Shown in pieces: positions 45,664-54,458 of a DNA stretch of 64,000 bases (its first letter is position 1; each line of letters begins with the position of its first letter). This DNA is from Ruegeria sp. HKCCD8929 (GTDB lineage Bacteria > Pseudomonadota > Alphaproteobacteria > Rhodobacterales > Rhodobacteraceae). Made by a program: the position numbers and the translations under genes. Where the stretch lies: positions 372,001 through 436,000 of the forward strand of contig NZ_WPZY01000004.1 in the NCBI RefSeq assembly GCF_013031405.1. Reading direction: 5' to 3'. The notes below the pieces were generated by a model. It saw nothing but the letters and a program-made list of their open reading frames with translations. It was not told the origin of the DNA and did no database searches.

Positions 45664-46628
45664 CCGAAAACGAGTCCTTTCTGAAAACGGCCCGCCAAGT
45701 CATCACCGACGAGGCCAAGGCGCTTGAGGTGCTGGCCGATGGGCTGGATGAGCGGTTTGCCGAAGCCGTGCGCACAATCCTGAACGCCACGGGCCGCATC
45801 ATCGTCAGCGGCATCGGCAAATCGGGCCATATCGGGCACAAGATCGCCGCCACATTGGCCAGCACCGGCACGCCGGCCTATTTCGTGCACCCGGCCGAGG
45901 CCAGCCATGGCGATCTGGGGATGCTGTCCAAGGGCGACGTGGTGCTTGCCATCTCGAACTCGGGCGAGGCGCCGGAACTGGCCAACCTGCTGGCCTTTAC
46001 CCGCCGCTTCGGCATTCCGCTCATCGGTCTGTCCAGCAAGCCTGAAAGCACGCTGATGAAACAGGCCGACGTGCATCTGCTGATCCCGTCGATGGGTGAG
46101 GCCTGCGGGTTCGGCATGGTGCCCTCGATCTCGACCACGCTGACACTGGCGATGGGCGACGCGCTGGCGATTGCGTTAATGAAATACCGCGACTTCCGGC
46201 CCGAGAATTTTCGCGATTTCCACCCCGGCGGCAAGCTGGGAGCGCGGCTCAGCAAGGTGCGCGACCTGATGCACACGGGCACGGCCCTGCCGCTGATCGG
46301 GTCCGATACACCGATGGGCGAGGTCCTGATCGAGATCAGCCAGAAAGGCTTCGGCGTCGCCGGTGTCACCGATGCGGACGGCGCGCTGACCGGCATCATC
46401 ACCGACGGCGACCTGCGTCGCCACATGGACGGGCTGCTGAACAACACTGCCGCCCAGGTGATGACCGAAAACCCCACGACCATCGCCCCCGGCGCGCTCG
46501 CCGAAGAGGCGGTCGCGATCATGAACGAGCGCAAGATCACCTCGCTCTTCGTGGTGGACCCCGACGGCCCTGCGCGGGCCGAAGGCCTGCTGCACATCCA
46601 CGACTGCCTGCGCGTCGGGCTGGGATAA
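45660..46628 (+). CDS. kdsD: KdsD/KpsF, D-arabinose-5-phosphate isomerase
   Basis: KdsD interconverts ribulose-5-phosphate and arabinose-5-phosphate, the first committed step to Kdo of LPS. The 322-residue product has an N-terminal SIS domain (RIIVSGIGKSGHIGHKIAAT, then AEASHGDLGML and ISNSGEAPEL) and two C-terminal CBS domains (near residues 205-322, with DLMHTGTALPLI and VMTENPTTIAPG). It is coupled to rnd and followed 12 bp later by lptC. Confidence 0.95.
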   Translation: MTENESFLKTARQVITDEAKALEVLADGLDERFAEAVRTILNATGRIIVSGIGKSGHIGHKIAATLASTGTPAYFVHPAEASHGDLGMLSKGDVVLAISNSGEAPELANLLAFTRRFGIPLIGLSSKPESTLMKQADVHLLIPSMGEACGFGMVPSISTTLTLAMGDALAIALMKYRDFRPENFRDFHPGGKLGARLSKVRDLMHTGTALPLIGSDTPMGEVLIEISQKGFGVAGVTDADGALTGIITDGDLRRHMDGLLNNTAAQVMTENPTTIAPGALAEEAVAIMNERKITSLFVVDPDGPARAEGLLHIHDCLRVGLG

Positions 46629-46640
46629 GGGGGCGCTCCG

Positions 46641-47240
46641 GTGGACGGCTATTCGCGCATGGTGCAGTTCTTCAAGGTGCTGCTGCCGCTGGCCGCCATC
46701 GTGCTGCTGTCCACCATGTTCCTGCTGTCGCGCAGCATCGACACCAACACTCCGGTGCCCTTTGCCGAAAACGACATCGAAAAACGGCTCAGCGGACAGC
46801 AGGTGACGCGCCCGTTCTTTTCCGGTGTCACCGAAAAGGGCGAAGAGATCCTGGTCTCAGCCGATCTGGTCCGCCCCGGCGGCGACCGGGTTCCGGGTGA
46901 GGCCACGGATCTGCGCGCCCGCTTCCGGCTGGTCAACGGGCGCGAACTGACGCTGGATTCCGACCTTGGATCGGTGGCCGTGGACCGCGGTATGGCCACG
47001 TTTTCCGGAAATGTGATCATGACCACCGCCGACGGCATCCGGGTCACCACGGACACGCTCAACACCTCTCTCAACGAGATCCGCGGCGACACTCCGGGCC
47101 AGGTCACCGGCACCGGCCCGATCGGGGATTTTACCGCTGGAACCATGGTCTTCGGCGAGGAAAAAAAGGGCGGCCCGCTGCATATTATTTTTACAGACGG
47201 CGTGAAGCTGCTATATGACCCTCAGAAGTCAGAAAGATAA
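46641..47240 (+). CDS. lptC: LptC, LPS export inner-membrane protein
   Basis: LptC anchors the periplasmic Lpt bridge to the inner-membrane LptBFG complex. The 199-residue product has a single N-terminal transmembrane helix (about residues 8-28) and a periplasmic beta-jellyroll with the LptC pattern (ATDLRARFRLVNGRELTLDS, then GNVIMTTADGIRVTTDTL). It starts with GTG, 12 bp after kdsD, and is followed by lptA after three bases. Confidence 0.88.
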   Translation: MDGYSRMVQFFKVLLPLAAIVLLSTMFLLSRSIDTNTPVPFAENDIEKRLSGQQVTRPFFSGVTEKGEEILVSADLVRPGGDRVPGEATDLRARFRLVNGRELTLDSDLGSVAVDRGMATFSGNVIMTTADGIRVTTDTLNTSLNEIRGDTPGQVTGTGPIGDFTAGTMVFGEEKKGGPLHIIFTDGVKLLYDPQKSER

Positions 47241-47243
47241 CCT

Positions 47244-47735
47244 GTGATCCATTTTCGTGCTTTGAGTTTCGGTATTGCTTTGGCGTTGGGCCCGGTTGTG
47301 GCCCTTGCGCAGGAAACCAACGTCGCCTTCGGATCGATCAAGGCGGACCCGACATTGCCGGTCGAGGTCACGGCGGATTCCCTTGATGTCAACCAAGAGG
47401 ACGGCTCGGCCGAGTTCAAGGGCAATGTCCTCGTGGGGCAAGGCGAAATGCGGCTGTCGGCGCAGCGGGTGCTGGTCATCTACAACGAAGAAAACTCGGG
47501 CATCGACCGGATGGAAGCCACCGGCGACGTCGTGCTGGTGAACGGGCCTGACGCGGCGCAGGCGCAGCGCGCCGACTACACCATCGAATCCGGGGTCATC
47601 GTGATGACCGGCGATGTGCTGCTGACGCAGGGCGAAAACGCGCTGAGTTCGAACAAGATGACGGTCAATCTGATCACCGGCACGGCCCAGATGGTTGGCC
47701 GTGTGAAGACAATTCTAAAAACGGACGGCAATTGA
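47244..47735 (+). CDS. lptA: LptA, periplasmic LPS transport protein
   Basis: LptA forms the bridge that carries LPS across the periplasm. The 163-residue product has a signal peptide (cleavage near residue 22, ALA) and an OstA-like beta-jellyroll with [36 protein letters not shown] and [19 protein letters not shown]. The start is GTG. The stop overlaps the lptB ATG by one base. Confidence 0.92.
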   Translation: MIHFRALSFGIALALGPVVALAQETNVAFGSIKADPTLPVEVTADSLDVNQEDGSAEFKGNVLVGQGEMRLSAQRVLVIYNEENSGIDRMEATGDVVLVNGPDAAQAQRADYTIESGVIVMTGDVLLTQGENALSSNKMTVNLITGTAQMVGRVKTILKTDGN

Positions 47736-48493
47736 TGAACCGTCCGAAACTGACAGTCGCCGAAGGCTCCTCGGGCCTCAAGATCGAGAAGCTGCGCAAG
47801 TCCTACCGCAAGAAGACGGTGATTCGGGACGTGTCCATGTCGCTGGGCCGGTCCGAGGTTGTGGCGCTGCTGGGGCCGAACGGCTCGGGCAAGACGACCA
47901 CGTTCTACTCGGTGGCCGGGCTGGTCTTCCCCGAGGCGGGCACCGTCACCATCGACGGGCAGAACGCCACGACGTTGCCGATGTACCGCCGCGCCCGGAT
48001 GGGTATCGGCTATCTGCCGCAGGAAATGTCGATCTTTCGCGGCATGAGCGTCGAGGACAACATCGCCGCCGTGCTCGATATCACCGTCAAGCACGGCCAC
48101 AAGCGCAAGGAAAGGCTTGAGGAACTGCTGTCGGATTTCTCCATCGAACATCTGCGCCGCGCGCCCGCGCTGGCACTGTCGGGCGGGGAGCGGCGTCGGG
48201 TCGAGATTGCGCGCTGCCTAGCTGCCGATCCGAAATACCTGCTGCTGGACGAACCCTTCGCCGGGGTCGATCCGATCAGCGTCGGCGATATCCGACATCT
48301 GGTGGCCGACCTCAAGAAACGCGGCATCGGCGTCCTGATCACCGACCACAACGTGCGCGAGACGCTCGAGATCGTGGACCGCGCCTATATCCTGCATGAC
48401 GGGCAGGTTCTGATGTCGGGAACCCCCGAAGAGGTGGTCGAGAACGAAAATGTCCGCCGCGTCTATCTGGGCGAAAACTTCCGGATTTCCTGA
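47735..48493 (+). CDS. lptB: LptB, LPS export ATPase
   Basis: LptB powers LPS extraction with LptFG. The 252-residue product has Walker [11 protein letters not shown], the signature [13 protein letters not shown], Walker [15 protein letters not shown] and the H-loop [10 protein letters not shown], with the LptB-typical [21 protein letters not shown] at 47735 is chosen over an in-frame TTG one codon earlier. In many alphaproteobacteria rpoN follows lptB; here the next gene is hpf after 252 bp. Confidence 0.95.
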   Translation: MNRPKLTVAEGSSGLKIEKLRKSYRKKTVIRDVSMSLGRSEVVALLGPNGSGKTTTFYSVAGLVFPEAGTVTIDGQNATTLPMYRRARMGIGYLPQEMSIFRGMSVEDNIAAVLDITVKHGHKRKERLEELLSDFSIEHLRRAPALALSGGERRRVEIARCLAADPKYLLLDEPFAGVDPISVGDIRHLVADLKKRGIGVLITDHNVRETLEIVDRAYILHDGQVLMSGTPEEVVENENVRRVYLGENFRIS

Positions 48494-48745
48494 CCATTGG
48501 CAGACACCCGCCTGCTGCACGGCGGATTTCTTATGGAATCACACCTGTTTTGATTGACTCTGCCCGCGTCTCTTGCCTCAATTGGCGTATGGCATTTCCT
48601 CGGCTCCATGCTGGATCTCGATGCCCCTTCTCGGAAGGGACGGATGGCAGGCTACCGGGGACTGTGCTTCTACCCACCACCCGATAACAACAGGCACGCC
48701 GCGTTCCGTGGCGTCAAAACGGGTGCGAATTGTGAAGGAGATCAC
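48494..48745. other. Leader region upstream of hpf
   Basis: 252 bp between lptB and hpf with no supported gene. An open frame continues upstream from hpf to 48554, but its translation has no family pattern and the GAAGGAG ribosome site just before 48746 fixes the hpf start. The region should hold the hpf promoter (a TTGATTGACT stretch near 48551 is AT-richer), but no reliable promoter or structured RNA was identified. Confidence 0.4.
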
Positions 48746-49309
48746 ATGCGTTACCAAATCAGCGGAAAACAGATCGACATCGGCGAAGCGCTGCAGACAC
48801 ACGTGCAGACCGAGCTGGGCGAGGTTGTGGGCAAATATGCCCAAAGGCCAACCGACGCCAATGTCGTCTTTTCCCGTTCGGCGCATGAATATGTGTGCGA
48901 GGCCACGGTCCACATGTCCACCGGATTGACCGCGCAGGCCAAGGCATATGCAAACGAAATCTATGCGGCGTTCGAGGCATGCTGCGACAAGATGGAGACA
49001 CAGATGCGGCGCTACAAACGCCGCCTTAAGGACCACCACCGCGATCGGGCCGAGCCGGTTGAACTCTTCGGAGCCTCATCCTATATCCTCGCTTCTGAAG
49101 AATCGGGTGCGGTTGCAGAGCCGGAGTCGCTGCAACCGATCATTGTGGCCGAGATGGAAACCAAGATCCCGTCTCTCAGCGTCGGGGAGGCCGTCATGCA
49201 GATGGAACTGGCTGGGGCCCCGGTGCTGGTGTTCCGGAACGAAAACAAGGACGGGTTGAATGTCGTGTACCGTCGCGATGACGGCAATATCGGCTGGATC
49301 GATCCGTAA
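48746..49309 (+). CDS. hpf: Long-form ribosome hibernation-promoting factor
   Basis: HPF binds the 30S decoding region and dimerises ribosomes into inactive 100S particles in starved cells. The 187-residue product has an N-terminal RaiA domain (MRYQISGKQIDIGEALQTHV, with YVCEATVHM and YEAFEACCDKMETQMRRYKRRL-type helix) and a C-terminal dimerisation domain (AVMQMELAGAPVLVFRNENK, then NVVYRRDDGNIGWIDP). This is the long form. It is followed by ptsN after 61 bp. Confidence 0.94.
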   Translation: MRYQISGKQIDIGEALQTHVQTELGEVVGKYAQRPTDANVVFSRSAHEYVCEATVHMSTGLTAQAKAYANEIYAAFEACCDKMETQMRRYKRRLKDHHRDRAEPVELFGASSYILASEESGAVAEPESLQPIIVAEMETKIPSLSVGEAVMQMELAGAPVLVFRNENKDGLNVVYRRDDGNIGWIDP

Positions 49310-49370
49310 CAGGCAAGCAAAGCGGGATGTGCCTCCGCCACGCGGGGGCACCATCATGGAGCGTTGATAA

Positions 49371-49835
49371 ATGGAGCTTTCGAGCATCCTCAAATCCGAA
49401 GCTGTTCGCACTATGTCTGCGGCTTCGAGCAAGAAGCGGCTGTTTCAAGAAATCGGCGATGTCGCCGCAAGTGCGCTGGGCCTCGATGCCCAGGCCACCG
49501 TCGAGGCGCTGCTTGAGAGGGAAAGCCTCGGCCCCACCGGGGTCGGTCACGGCGTTGCGCTGCCCCATGCCCGCCTGCCGGGTCTGGATGCGGTGGCCGG
49601 TGTCTTCGTCCTGCTGGAAAAACCGCTCGATTTCGGCGCGGTCGACCGCCAGCCGGTCGATCTGGCCTTTTCGCTTTTTGCACCGGAAGACGCCGGGGTT
49701 GAACACCTCAAGGCACTGGCGCTGGTATCGCGCACCCTGCGCGATTCCGCCGTCTGCACCAAGCTGCGCGCCAACCCGGACCCCACCAAGCTCTATGCGA
49801 TCCTGACCGAAAGCCATTCGGTCCAGGCCGCCTAA
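49371..49835 (+). CDS. ptsN: PtsN, nitrogen-regulatory EIIA protein
   Basis: PtsN is the terminal phosphate acceptor of the regulatory nitrogen PTS. The 154-residue product has an EIIA fold with the phosphorylatable histidine H66 in GHGVALPHARL. Other features are LLERESLGPTGVG and the C-terminal LKALALVSRTLRDSAVCTKL. The gene order lptB-hpf-ptsN is conserved in alphaproteobacteria. Confidence 0.94.
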   Translation: MELSSILKSEAVRTMSAASSKKRLFQEIGDVAASALGLDAQATVEALLERESLGPTGVGHGVALPHARLPGLDAVAGVFVLLEKPLDFGAVDRQPVDLAFSLFAPEDAGVEHLKALALVSRTLRDSAVCTKLRANPDPTKLYAILTESHSVQAA

Positions 49836-49930
49836 AAACGGGCCGGTCCCGACGGACAAATCAGCTAATAGGCGCGGTCCTGCTGCCAAAGGACAGCAGC
49901 ACTATTGCCTTTGCAGGTGACCCACGTATC

Positions 49931-50302
49931 TCACTGGGTTTCCATGCAGTGCCGCCGAAACGCCCGTTTCAGCATGTCCAGTTCGGCACGCAGCAGCTCG
50001 ACTTCGGCGCGCAGGCTGTGGTGGGCAATATCCCCCGCGATCACCACGAAATCGCCCAGCTTGGTATCGGTCGCGCCGTCATAGATCAGAAAGCTGTGCA
50101 CGCCATCGGCCATCGCACGGGGCGGCACCGGAATGCGCAGGTTCCATCCCTCTGGACTCTCGGTCAGATCGACCCCCTCAACCGGCCGGTCGCGATAGTC
50201 GACACGGATCTCGGGGTTTTGGCCCACGGGCAAATCACCCGAAAGGCGGCCTTCCCAGATGCCGTTGTTCAGCCGCGTCTTGGTCAGTGTCAGGGGGCTC
50301 AT
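49931..50302 (-). CDS. Unknown small protein with C-terminal helix
   Basis: I do not recognise this 123-residue protein. The first 90 residues look beta-rich (GIWEGRLSGDLPVGQNPEIR, then GWNLRIPVPPRAMADGVHSF) and are followed by a charged amphipathic helix (RAEVELLRAELDMLKRAF) suited to oligomerisation. There is no signal peptide or membrane segment. The ATG at 50302 is preferred; a GTG at 50329 would overlap the upstream gene. It lies 13 bp after the gene at 50316 on the same strand, so the two are probably one operon. Confidence 0.65.
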   Translation of the reverse strand: MSPLTLTKTRLNNGIWEGRLSGDLPVGQNPEIRVDYRDRPVEGVDLTESPEGWNLRIPVPPRAMADGVHSFLIYDGATDTKLGDFVVIAGDIAHHSLRAEVELLRAELDMLKRAFRRHCMETQ

Positions 50303-50315
50303 GTCTGGCGGGCTC

Positions 50316-51077
50316 TCACAAATCGGCACGATGGTGGCGGCAGAGTGTCAGGTCACGCAGGACGACCTGGTTCATCGCAGGCTGCTCCAGGATCAGGTCC
50401 AGCCAGATTTTCTCGATCCGCTTGTCGTTCATCTTGGTGTAGGCCAGATCGAACTCGGCGCTGGCTTCGGTGGCGTCGTGCGGCAGTTGACGCACGATCT
50501 GCTCGGTGTTCGGGCCATGCTGAACGTTGAGACGGGCGATCATGCCCACCGGCTGTTCCTTTTCGACAATCGTATCCAGCCGGAACAGATGCGACCGGGT
50601 GATCCCCTGGCGCGCCTCGGGTGGCAGAGTGATGGCCAGCGACAGAAACGATCCGTTGAACTTGAACACGTCCAGCTTGAGGCCAAAGGGCGCCAGATCG
50701 GCCACCCGCGTGTTCCGCAATTGGCGCAGGGTTATCTCGGACGTGTCGCAGTCGTGAAACAGCACCACGTCCTCATCCAGCCTGACCTTTCTGTCCGGCG
50801 ACGCCAGTCCGCGGGCCGCCAGCGGCCCCCGCCACAGCGAGGGGCGCCACGACCAGTCGGTGCCATGCGGTTTCGGAAAACTGGACGAGCCGATGCGCGG
50901 CAGGGCAAGCTGGCCGTCCGCGAAATGGATCGTCCGGTCGATATAAGTCAGCAAGGCCCGCGCGCGGTCGCGATATACCCGCAAATCGGCCGGATCGGAC
51001 ACTTCCAGACTGCCCGCAACGCTGCGCCAGCGCTGCAGAGTCCGTTTGTGAAACCATCTGTCCAATAACGTGTTCAT
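50316..51077 (-). CDS. Conserved unknown protein (possibly DUF6478-type)
   Basis: The 253-residue product lacks signal peptide and membrane segments. It starts with a basic helical region (MNTLLDRWFHKRTLQRWRSV), followed by an alpha/beta part with LFHDCDTSEITLRQLRNTRV and FKFNGSFLSLAITLPPEARQ, and ends AMNQVVLRDLTLCRHHRADL. I associate this pattern weakly with DUF6478, a family seen in Rhodobacteraceae, but this is recalled rather than checked. It is the first gene of a two-gene minus-strand unit, divergent from the large ABC/CNB gene. Confidence 0.68.
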   Translation of the reverse strand: MNTLLDRWFHKRTLQRWRSVAGSLEVSDPADLRVYRDRARALLTYIDRTIHFADGQLALPRIGSSSFPKPHGTDWSWRPSLWRGPLAARGLASPDRKVRLDEDVVLFHDCDTSEITLRQLRNTRVADLAPFGLKLDVFKFNGSFLSLAITLPPEARQGITRSHLFRLDTIVEKEQPVGMIARLNVQHGPNTEQIVRQLPHDATEASAEFDLAYTKMNDKRIEKIWLDLILEQPAMNQVVLRDLTLCRHHRADL

Positions 51078-51350
51078 GACCTGTCCGTCGCGCAGGGGCC
51101 GGGTTGGCCTTTCTTTATCGAAGGGACGTTATCGAGTTAAAGCACGTAACGAAGATTTGTAGAATATTTTTGTGACCTTGTCAGGCGATGCCCGCGATCC
51201 GGCTCCGCGATCGTTGGCCAAATTCAATCCAACCGGATGGCCCGGGGTGTTCTTGTAATCGCACGGACCAGTGCTTACCGTCTGGGTCCCGGTAGCAGTG
51301 GGTTTTCCGCGCCGTGCCGCGGAGCGCTCAAGCCAAGATAAGGACCGGGC
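51078..51350. other. Divergent promoter region upstream of the ABC/CNB gene
   Basis: 273 bp with no supported gene. An AT-rich island at about 51130-51175 in otherwise GC-rich DNA is the best place for promoter elements. A 90-codon minus-strand frame (51129-51401) overlaps the ABC gene start and has no recognisable pattern, so it is not called. Confidence 0.4.
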
Positions 51351-54300
51351 ATGGAATCCAGCTTGTTTTCCTTCATATGGAAATACTCCAAGCGGCAGCA
51401 ATTCGTGTTGCTGTTCCTGACGGTGTTGTCCTTCCCGTTCCTCTACGCCTCGCTGGAACTGCCCAAGCGGATCATCAACGATGCCATCGGCGCCACCACC
51501 GACAATGTCACGTTACTCGGTGTTTCGCTGACACAGGTGCAGTACCTGATGGCGCTGTGCTTTGCGTTCCTGGCCACGGTGCTGGTCAGCGGCCTCATGA
51601 AGATGCGGATCAACACGATGAAGGGTGTGTTGTCCGAGCGGATGCTACGGCGTTTGCGCTTCAAGCTCATCAGCCGGATGATGCGTTTTCCCAAGACCTA
51701 TTTCGCCACCACCAGCCAGGGTGAGCTGGTGTCGATGATCACCTCCGAGGCCGAGCCGATGGGCGGGCTGATGGGCGACGCCATCGCCCAGCCGGTGTTC
51801 CAGGCCGGGCAGATGCTGACCATCGTGACCTTCCTGTTCATGCAGAGCGTGTGGTTCGGGCTGGCCTCGATCGCGCTTATTCCCCTTCAGGCCTGGCTGA
51901 TTCCGATGTTGCAGCGCCAGATCAACCTGCTGAACAAGGAACGGATTCAGGAGGTGCGTAGGCTCAGTTCCGAGATCGGCGAAAGCGCCGCGGGCATCAG
52001 CGACCTGCGCGCCAATGGCGGCTGGCGCTACCGGCTGGCGCAGTTCACCGACCGGCTGGGGCGGCTGTTCGAGATCCGGTTCCGGATCTACAACAAGAAA
52101 TTCTTCATGAAGTTCCTCAACAATCTGATCACCCAGATGACGCCGTTCCTGTTCTACTCGGTGGGCGGTTATCTGGCGATCAAGGGTGAGATCACGGTGG
52201 GCGCGCTGGTCGCCGCGTTGGGGGCGTACAAGGACCTCTCCAGCCCGTGGAAGGAGCTGCTGTTCTACTACAACCAGGTGCAGGACATGTCGCTGCGCTG
52301 GGATATCGTGACCGAGCGCTTCGCGCCCCGCGACATGATCCCGGAAGAGCTGTTTCTGGGTCAGCCCGACCACATCCCGCATCTGAACGGCACGGTTGAG
52401 CTGCGCGACGTGACCGTGCGCGATCAGGACGGCAACACGATTCTCGAGGATATCGACCTGACCATCCCGCCCGGCGCGCGGGTTGCGATCCAGTCCAGCC
52501 GCGCCTCGGAACGCACGGCAATCGCGCAGCTTCTGACGCGCGAGGTTCTGCCGGTGCGCGGTGAGGTGATCATCGCGGATCACAAGCTGAACGAACTGCA
52601 TCAGGCGGTGATCGCGGCGCGGGTCGGCTATGCCCATTCCCGGCCCTACCTGTTCGACGGCACGTTGGGTGACAACCTGCTGATGCCGCTGCGCACCGGT
52701 CCCCGAAAGGAGGGCGACGGCCTGCCGCGTCCCAGCCGAAAACAGATCGATGCGGTGCGGGCAGGCAACAGCGCGGATGTGCTCGATGCCGACTGGATCG
52801 ATCCCGGACTTGCCGGTCTGAGCGACGGCGACCAGATCCGCGACTGGTGGTTCCAGCTGGTCGAGGCGATGGGCATTGACGAGTTCATGTTCCGCCGCAC
52901 CCTGCGGTCGCGGTTCGACCCGCTGCTGCACCCGCGTCTGGCCAGCGAGATCGTCCGACTGCGCGATACGGTGGCCGAGCGCATCCGGGCGCGGGGTCTG
53001 GACGAATTCGTACACCGGTTCGAACCCGACCGGTTCAACCCGGCGGTGCCGCTTGGCGGCAACCTGCTCTACGCCGCGCCCACCCGCGACATCGCGCCCG
53101 AGCTTCTGGCGGGCGATCCGCGCTTTATCGGGATGCTGCAGGCTCAGGGGCTGGCGGATGAGGCGCAGGGCATCGCGCTGGGCGTGATCGAGACGCTGAA
53201 ACAGACCTTTGGCCGCGACGGCACTGACCACCCGCTGTTCCTGCGCCTCGGCATGTCCGAAGAGATGTTTGGCCGCCTGCTCGACATCGTCGAGCGCCGT
53301 TCGGCCAAGGGCAATGCCGCGCTCAGCGACGAGGACCGCGCGCTGCTGCTGACGGTGCCGTTCCTGCTGACCGCCGAGCAGATCGGGCCCAGCTTCCCCG
53401 AAGAATACAAGGACAAGATCCTGGCCATCCGGCGCGGTCAGGCGGACAGGCTGCGCGCCTCGATGGGCGGGCTGTTCGTGGCGGTCGATCCCGGACAATA
53501 CGTGCCGCGCCTGACGGTGACCGAAAACGCCCTGTTCGGGCGGGTGTCGATCATGGCGGGCGCGCGGGCGGACGAGATCGAGGATGTGGTGGCCGAGGTG
53601 TTGAACGAGGCCGGGCTGCGCCGCCGCATCGCCTCGATCATCTACGACCTGCCTTCCGGGCTGGGCGGCACCAACCTGCCCACCGTGTTCCAGGAACGCG
53701 CCGCCTTTTCCCGCGCCGGTATCAAGCGGCCCGACATTCTGGTGCTGGACAAGGCGCTGGCCAGCCACGACTCGGAAAGCCGCCTGCGCACCCGGCAGAA
53801 ACTGCGCGAATTGCTGCCCGAGTCGATCATGATATTCATGGAGGATCACTTCGCCCACCCCGAGGCCTATGACCTGTTCATCGAGATCAAGGATGGCCGC
53901 ATCGACGGTGTGTCGCGCTCACAACTGGAACTGGGCGAGGGCGCGGCCGCCGATCTCAGCCGCAAGCTCAAGATCATCGCCGCGACCGAGCTGTTCTCGA
54001 AACTCGACGCCCGCAACCAGCGGCTGCTGGCCTTTTCGGCGCAATGGTACGACGTGGCGGCGGGGCAGGTGATCTTTTCCAAGGGACAGGCGCCGGACGC
54101 GGCCTATCTGTGCCTCAAGGGGCGCGCCGCACTGGTCTGGCCGGACGAAAACGGCGTGCCCCGCCCGATCTCAACCGTCGAACCCGGACGCCTGATCGGG
54201 GATCTGTCGATCATCACCCGCGAACCCCGGCAGCTCGATCTGATCGCCGAAGAGGACAGCAGTTTCCTGCGGATCGGCGATGAAGAGTTCCGCGCGGTGG

Positions 54301-54458
54301 TGGAAAGCGACCCGACGGTGGCAGTGCAGCTGCTTGAGACCGTTGCAGGCTATCTGGGCGGTCTGGCCGGGCGGTTGCAGTCGGCAGGCATCAACCTGGC
54401 CGATTTGGCCGACCCCGAGGACGAGCCGATGCAGGTGGAACAGATGCATGGACGCTGA
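51351..54458 (+). CDS. ABC-transporter-like membrane protein with degenerate ATPase domain, large insertion and cyclic-nucleotide-binding domain
   Basis: This 1035-residue protein has an ABC-exporter membrane domain (about residues 15-310) and an ABC ATPase-like domain (about 345-865) whose key motifs are all altered. The Walker A region reads IQSSRASERTA (380-390) without the GK[ST] core. The Q-loop reads YAHSRPYLF (427-435), the signature is replaced by LGGTNLPTVFQERAAFSRA (771-789), and Walker B is ILVLDKALAS (796-805) with Lys for the catalytic Glu. About 270 residues (445-720) are inserted between Q-loop and signature regions. A cyclic-nucleotide-binding-like domain follows (about 875-1005). 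ATP hydrolysis is unlikely; a sensory or scaffold role is more plausible. It overlaps a CPBP protease gene by 11 bases. Confidence 0.85.
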   Translation: MESSLFSFIWKYSKRQQFVLLFLTVLSFPFLYASLELPKRIINDAIGATTDNVTLLGVSLTQVQYLMALCFAFLATVLVSGLMKMRINTMKGVLSERMLRRLRFKLISRMMRFPKTYFATTSQGELVSMITSEAEPMGGLMGDAIAQPVFQAGQMLTIVTFLFMQSVWFGLASIALIPLQAWLIPMLQRQINLLNKERIQEVRRLSSEIGESAAGISDLRANGGWRYRLAQFTDRLGRLFEIRFRIYNKKFFMKFLNNLITQMTPFLFYSVGGYLAIKGEITVGALVAALGAYKDLSSPWKELLFYYNQVQDMSLRWDIVTERFAPRDMIPEELFLGQPDHIPHLNGTVELRDVTVRDQDGNTILEDIDLTIPPGARVAIQSSRASERTAIAQLLTREVLPVRGEVIIADHKLNELHQAVIAARVGYAHSRPYLFDGTLGDNLLMPLRTGPRKEGDGLPRPSRKQIDAVRAGNSADVLDADWIDPGLAGLSDGDQIRDWWFQLVEAMGIDEFMFRRTLRSRFDPLLHPRLASEIVRLRDTVAERIRARGLDEFVHRFEPDRFNPAVPLGGNLLYAAPTRDIAPELLAGDPRFIGMLQAQGLADEAQGIALGVIETLKQTFGRDGTDHPLFLRLGMSEEMFGRLLDIVERRSAKGNAALSDEDRALLLTVPFLLTAEQIGPSFPEEYKDKILAIRRGQADRLRASMGGLFVAVDPGQYVPRLTVTENALFGRVSIMAGARADEIEDVVAEVLNEAGLRRRIASIIYDLPSGLGGTNLPTVFQERAAFSRAGIKRPDILVLDKALASHDSESRLRTRQKLRELLPESIMIFMEDHFAHPEAYDLFIEIKDGRIDGVSRSQLELGEGAAADLSRKLKIIAATELFSKLDARNQRLLAFSAQWYDVAAGQVIFSKGQAPDAAYLCLKGRAALVWPDENGVPRPISTVEPGRLIGDLSIITREPRQLDLIAEEDSSFLRIGDEEFRAVVESDPTVAVQLLETVAGYLGGLAGRLQSAGINLADLADPEDEPMQVEQMHGR

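Noticed and set aside
48497..48515. Possible sigma-54 promoter downstream of lptB
   Set aside because: A TGGCAG...TGC resemblance is present, but the GG-to-GC spacing is 13 bases instead of the required 10.
51129..51401. 90-codon minus-strand frame in the promoter region of the ABC/CNB gene
   Set aside because: It overlaps the well-supported ABC start, has no ribosome site and no recognisable sequence.
51645..53858. 737-codon minus-strand open frame
   Set aside because: It is antisense to the ABC/CNB gene, has a low-complexity composition and no recognisable motif.
51351..54458. ABC/CNB gene as a pseudogene
   Set aside because: Although the ATPase motifs are degenerate, the 1035-codon frame is uninterrupted, the membrane and CNB-like domains are well formed, and the next gene is coupled by overlap.
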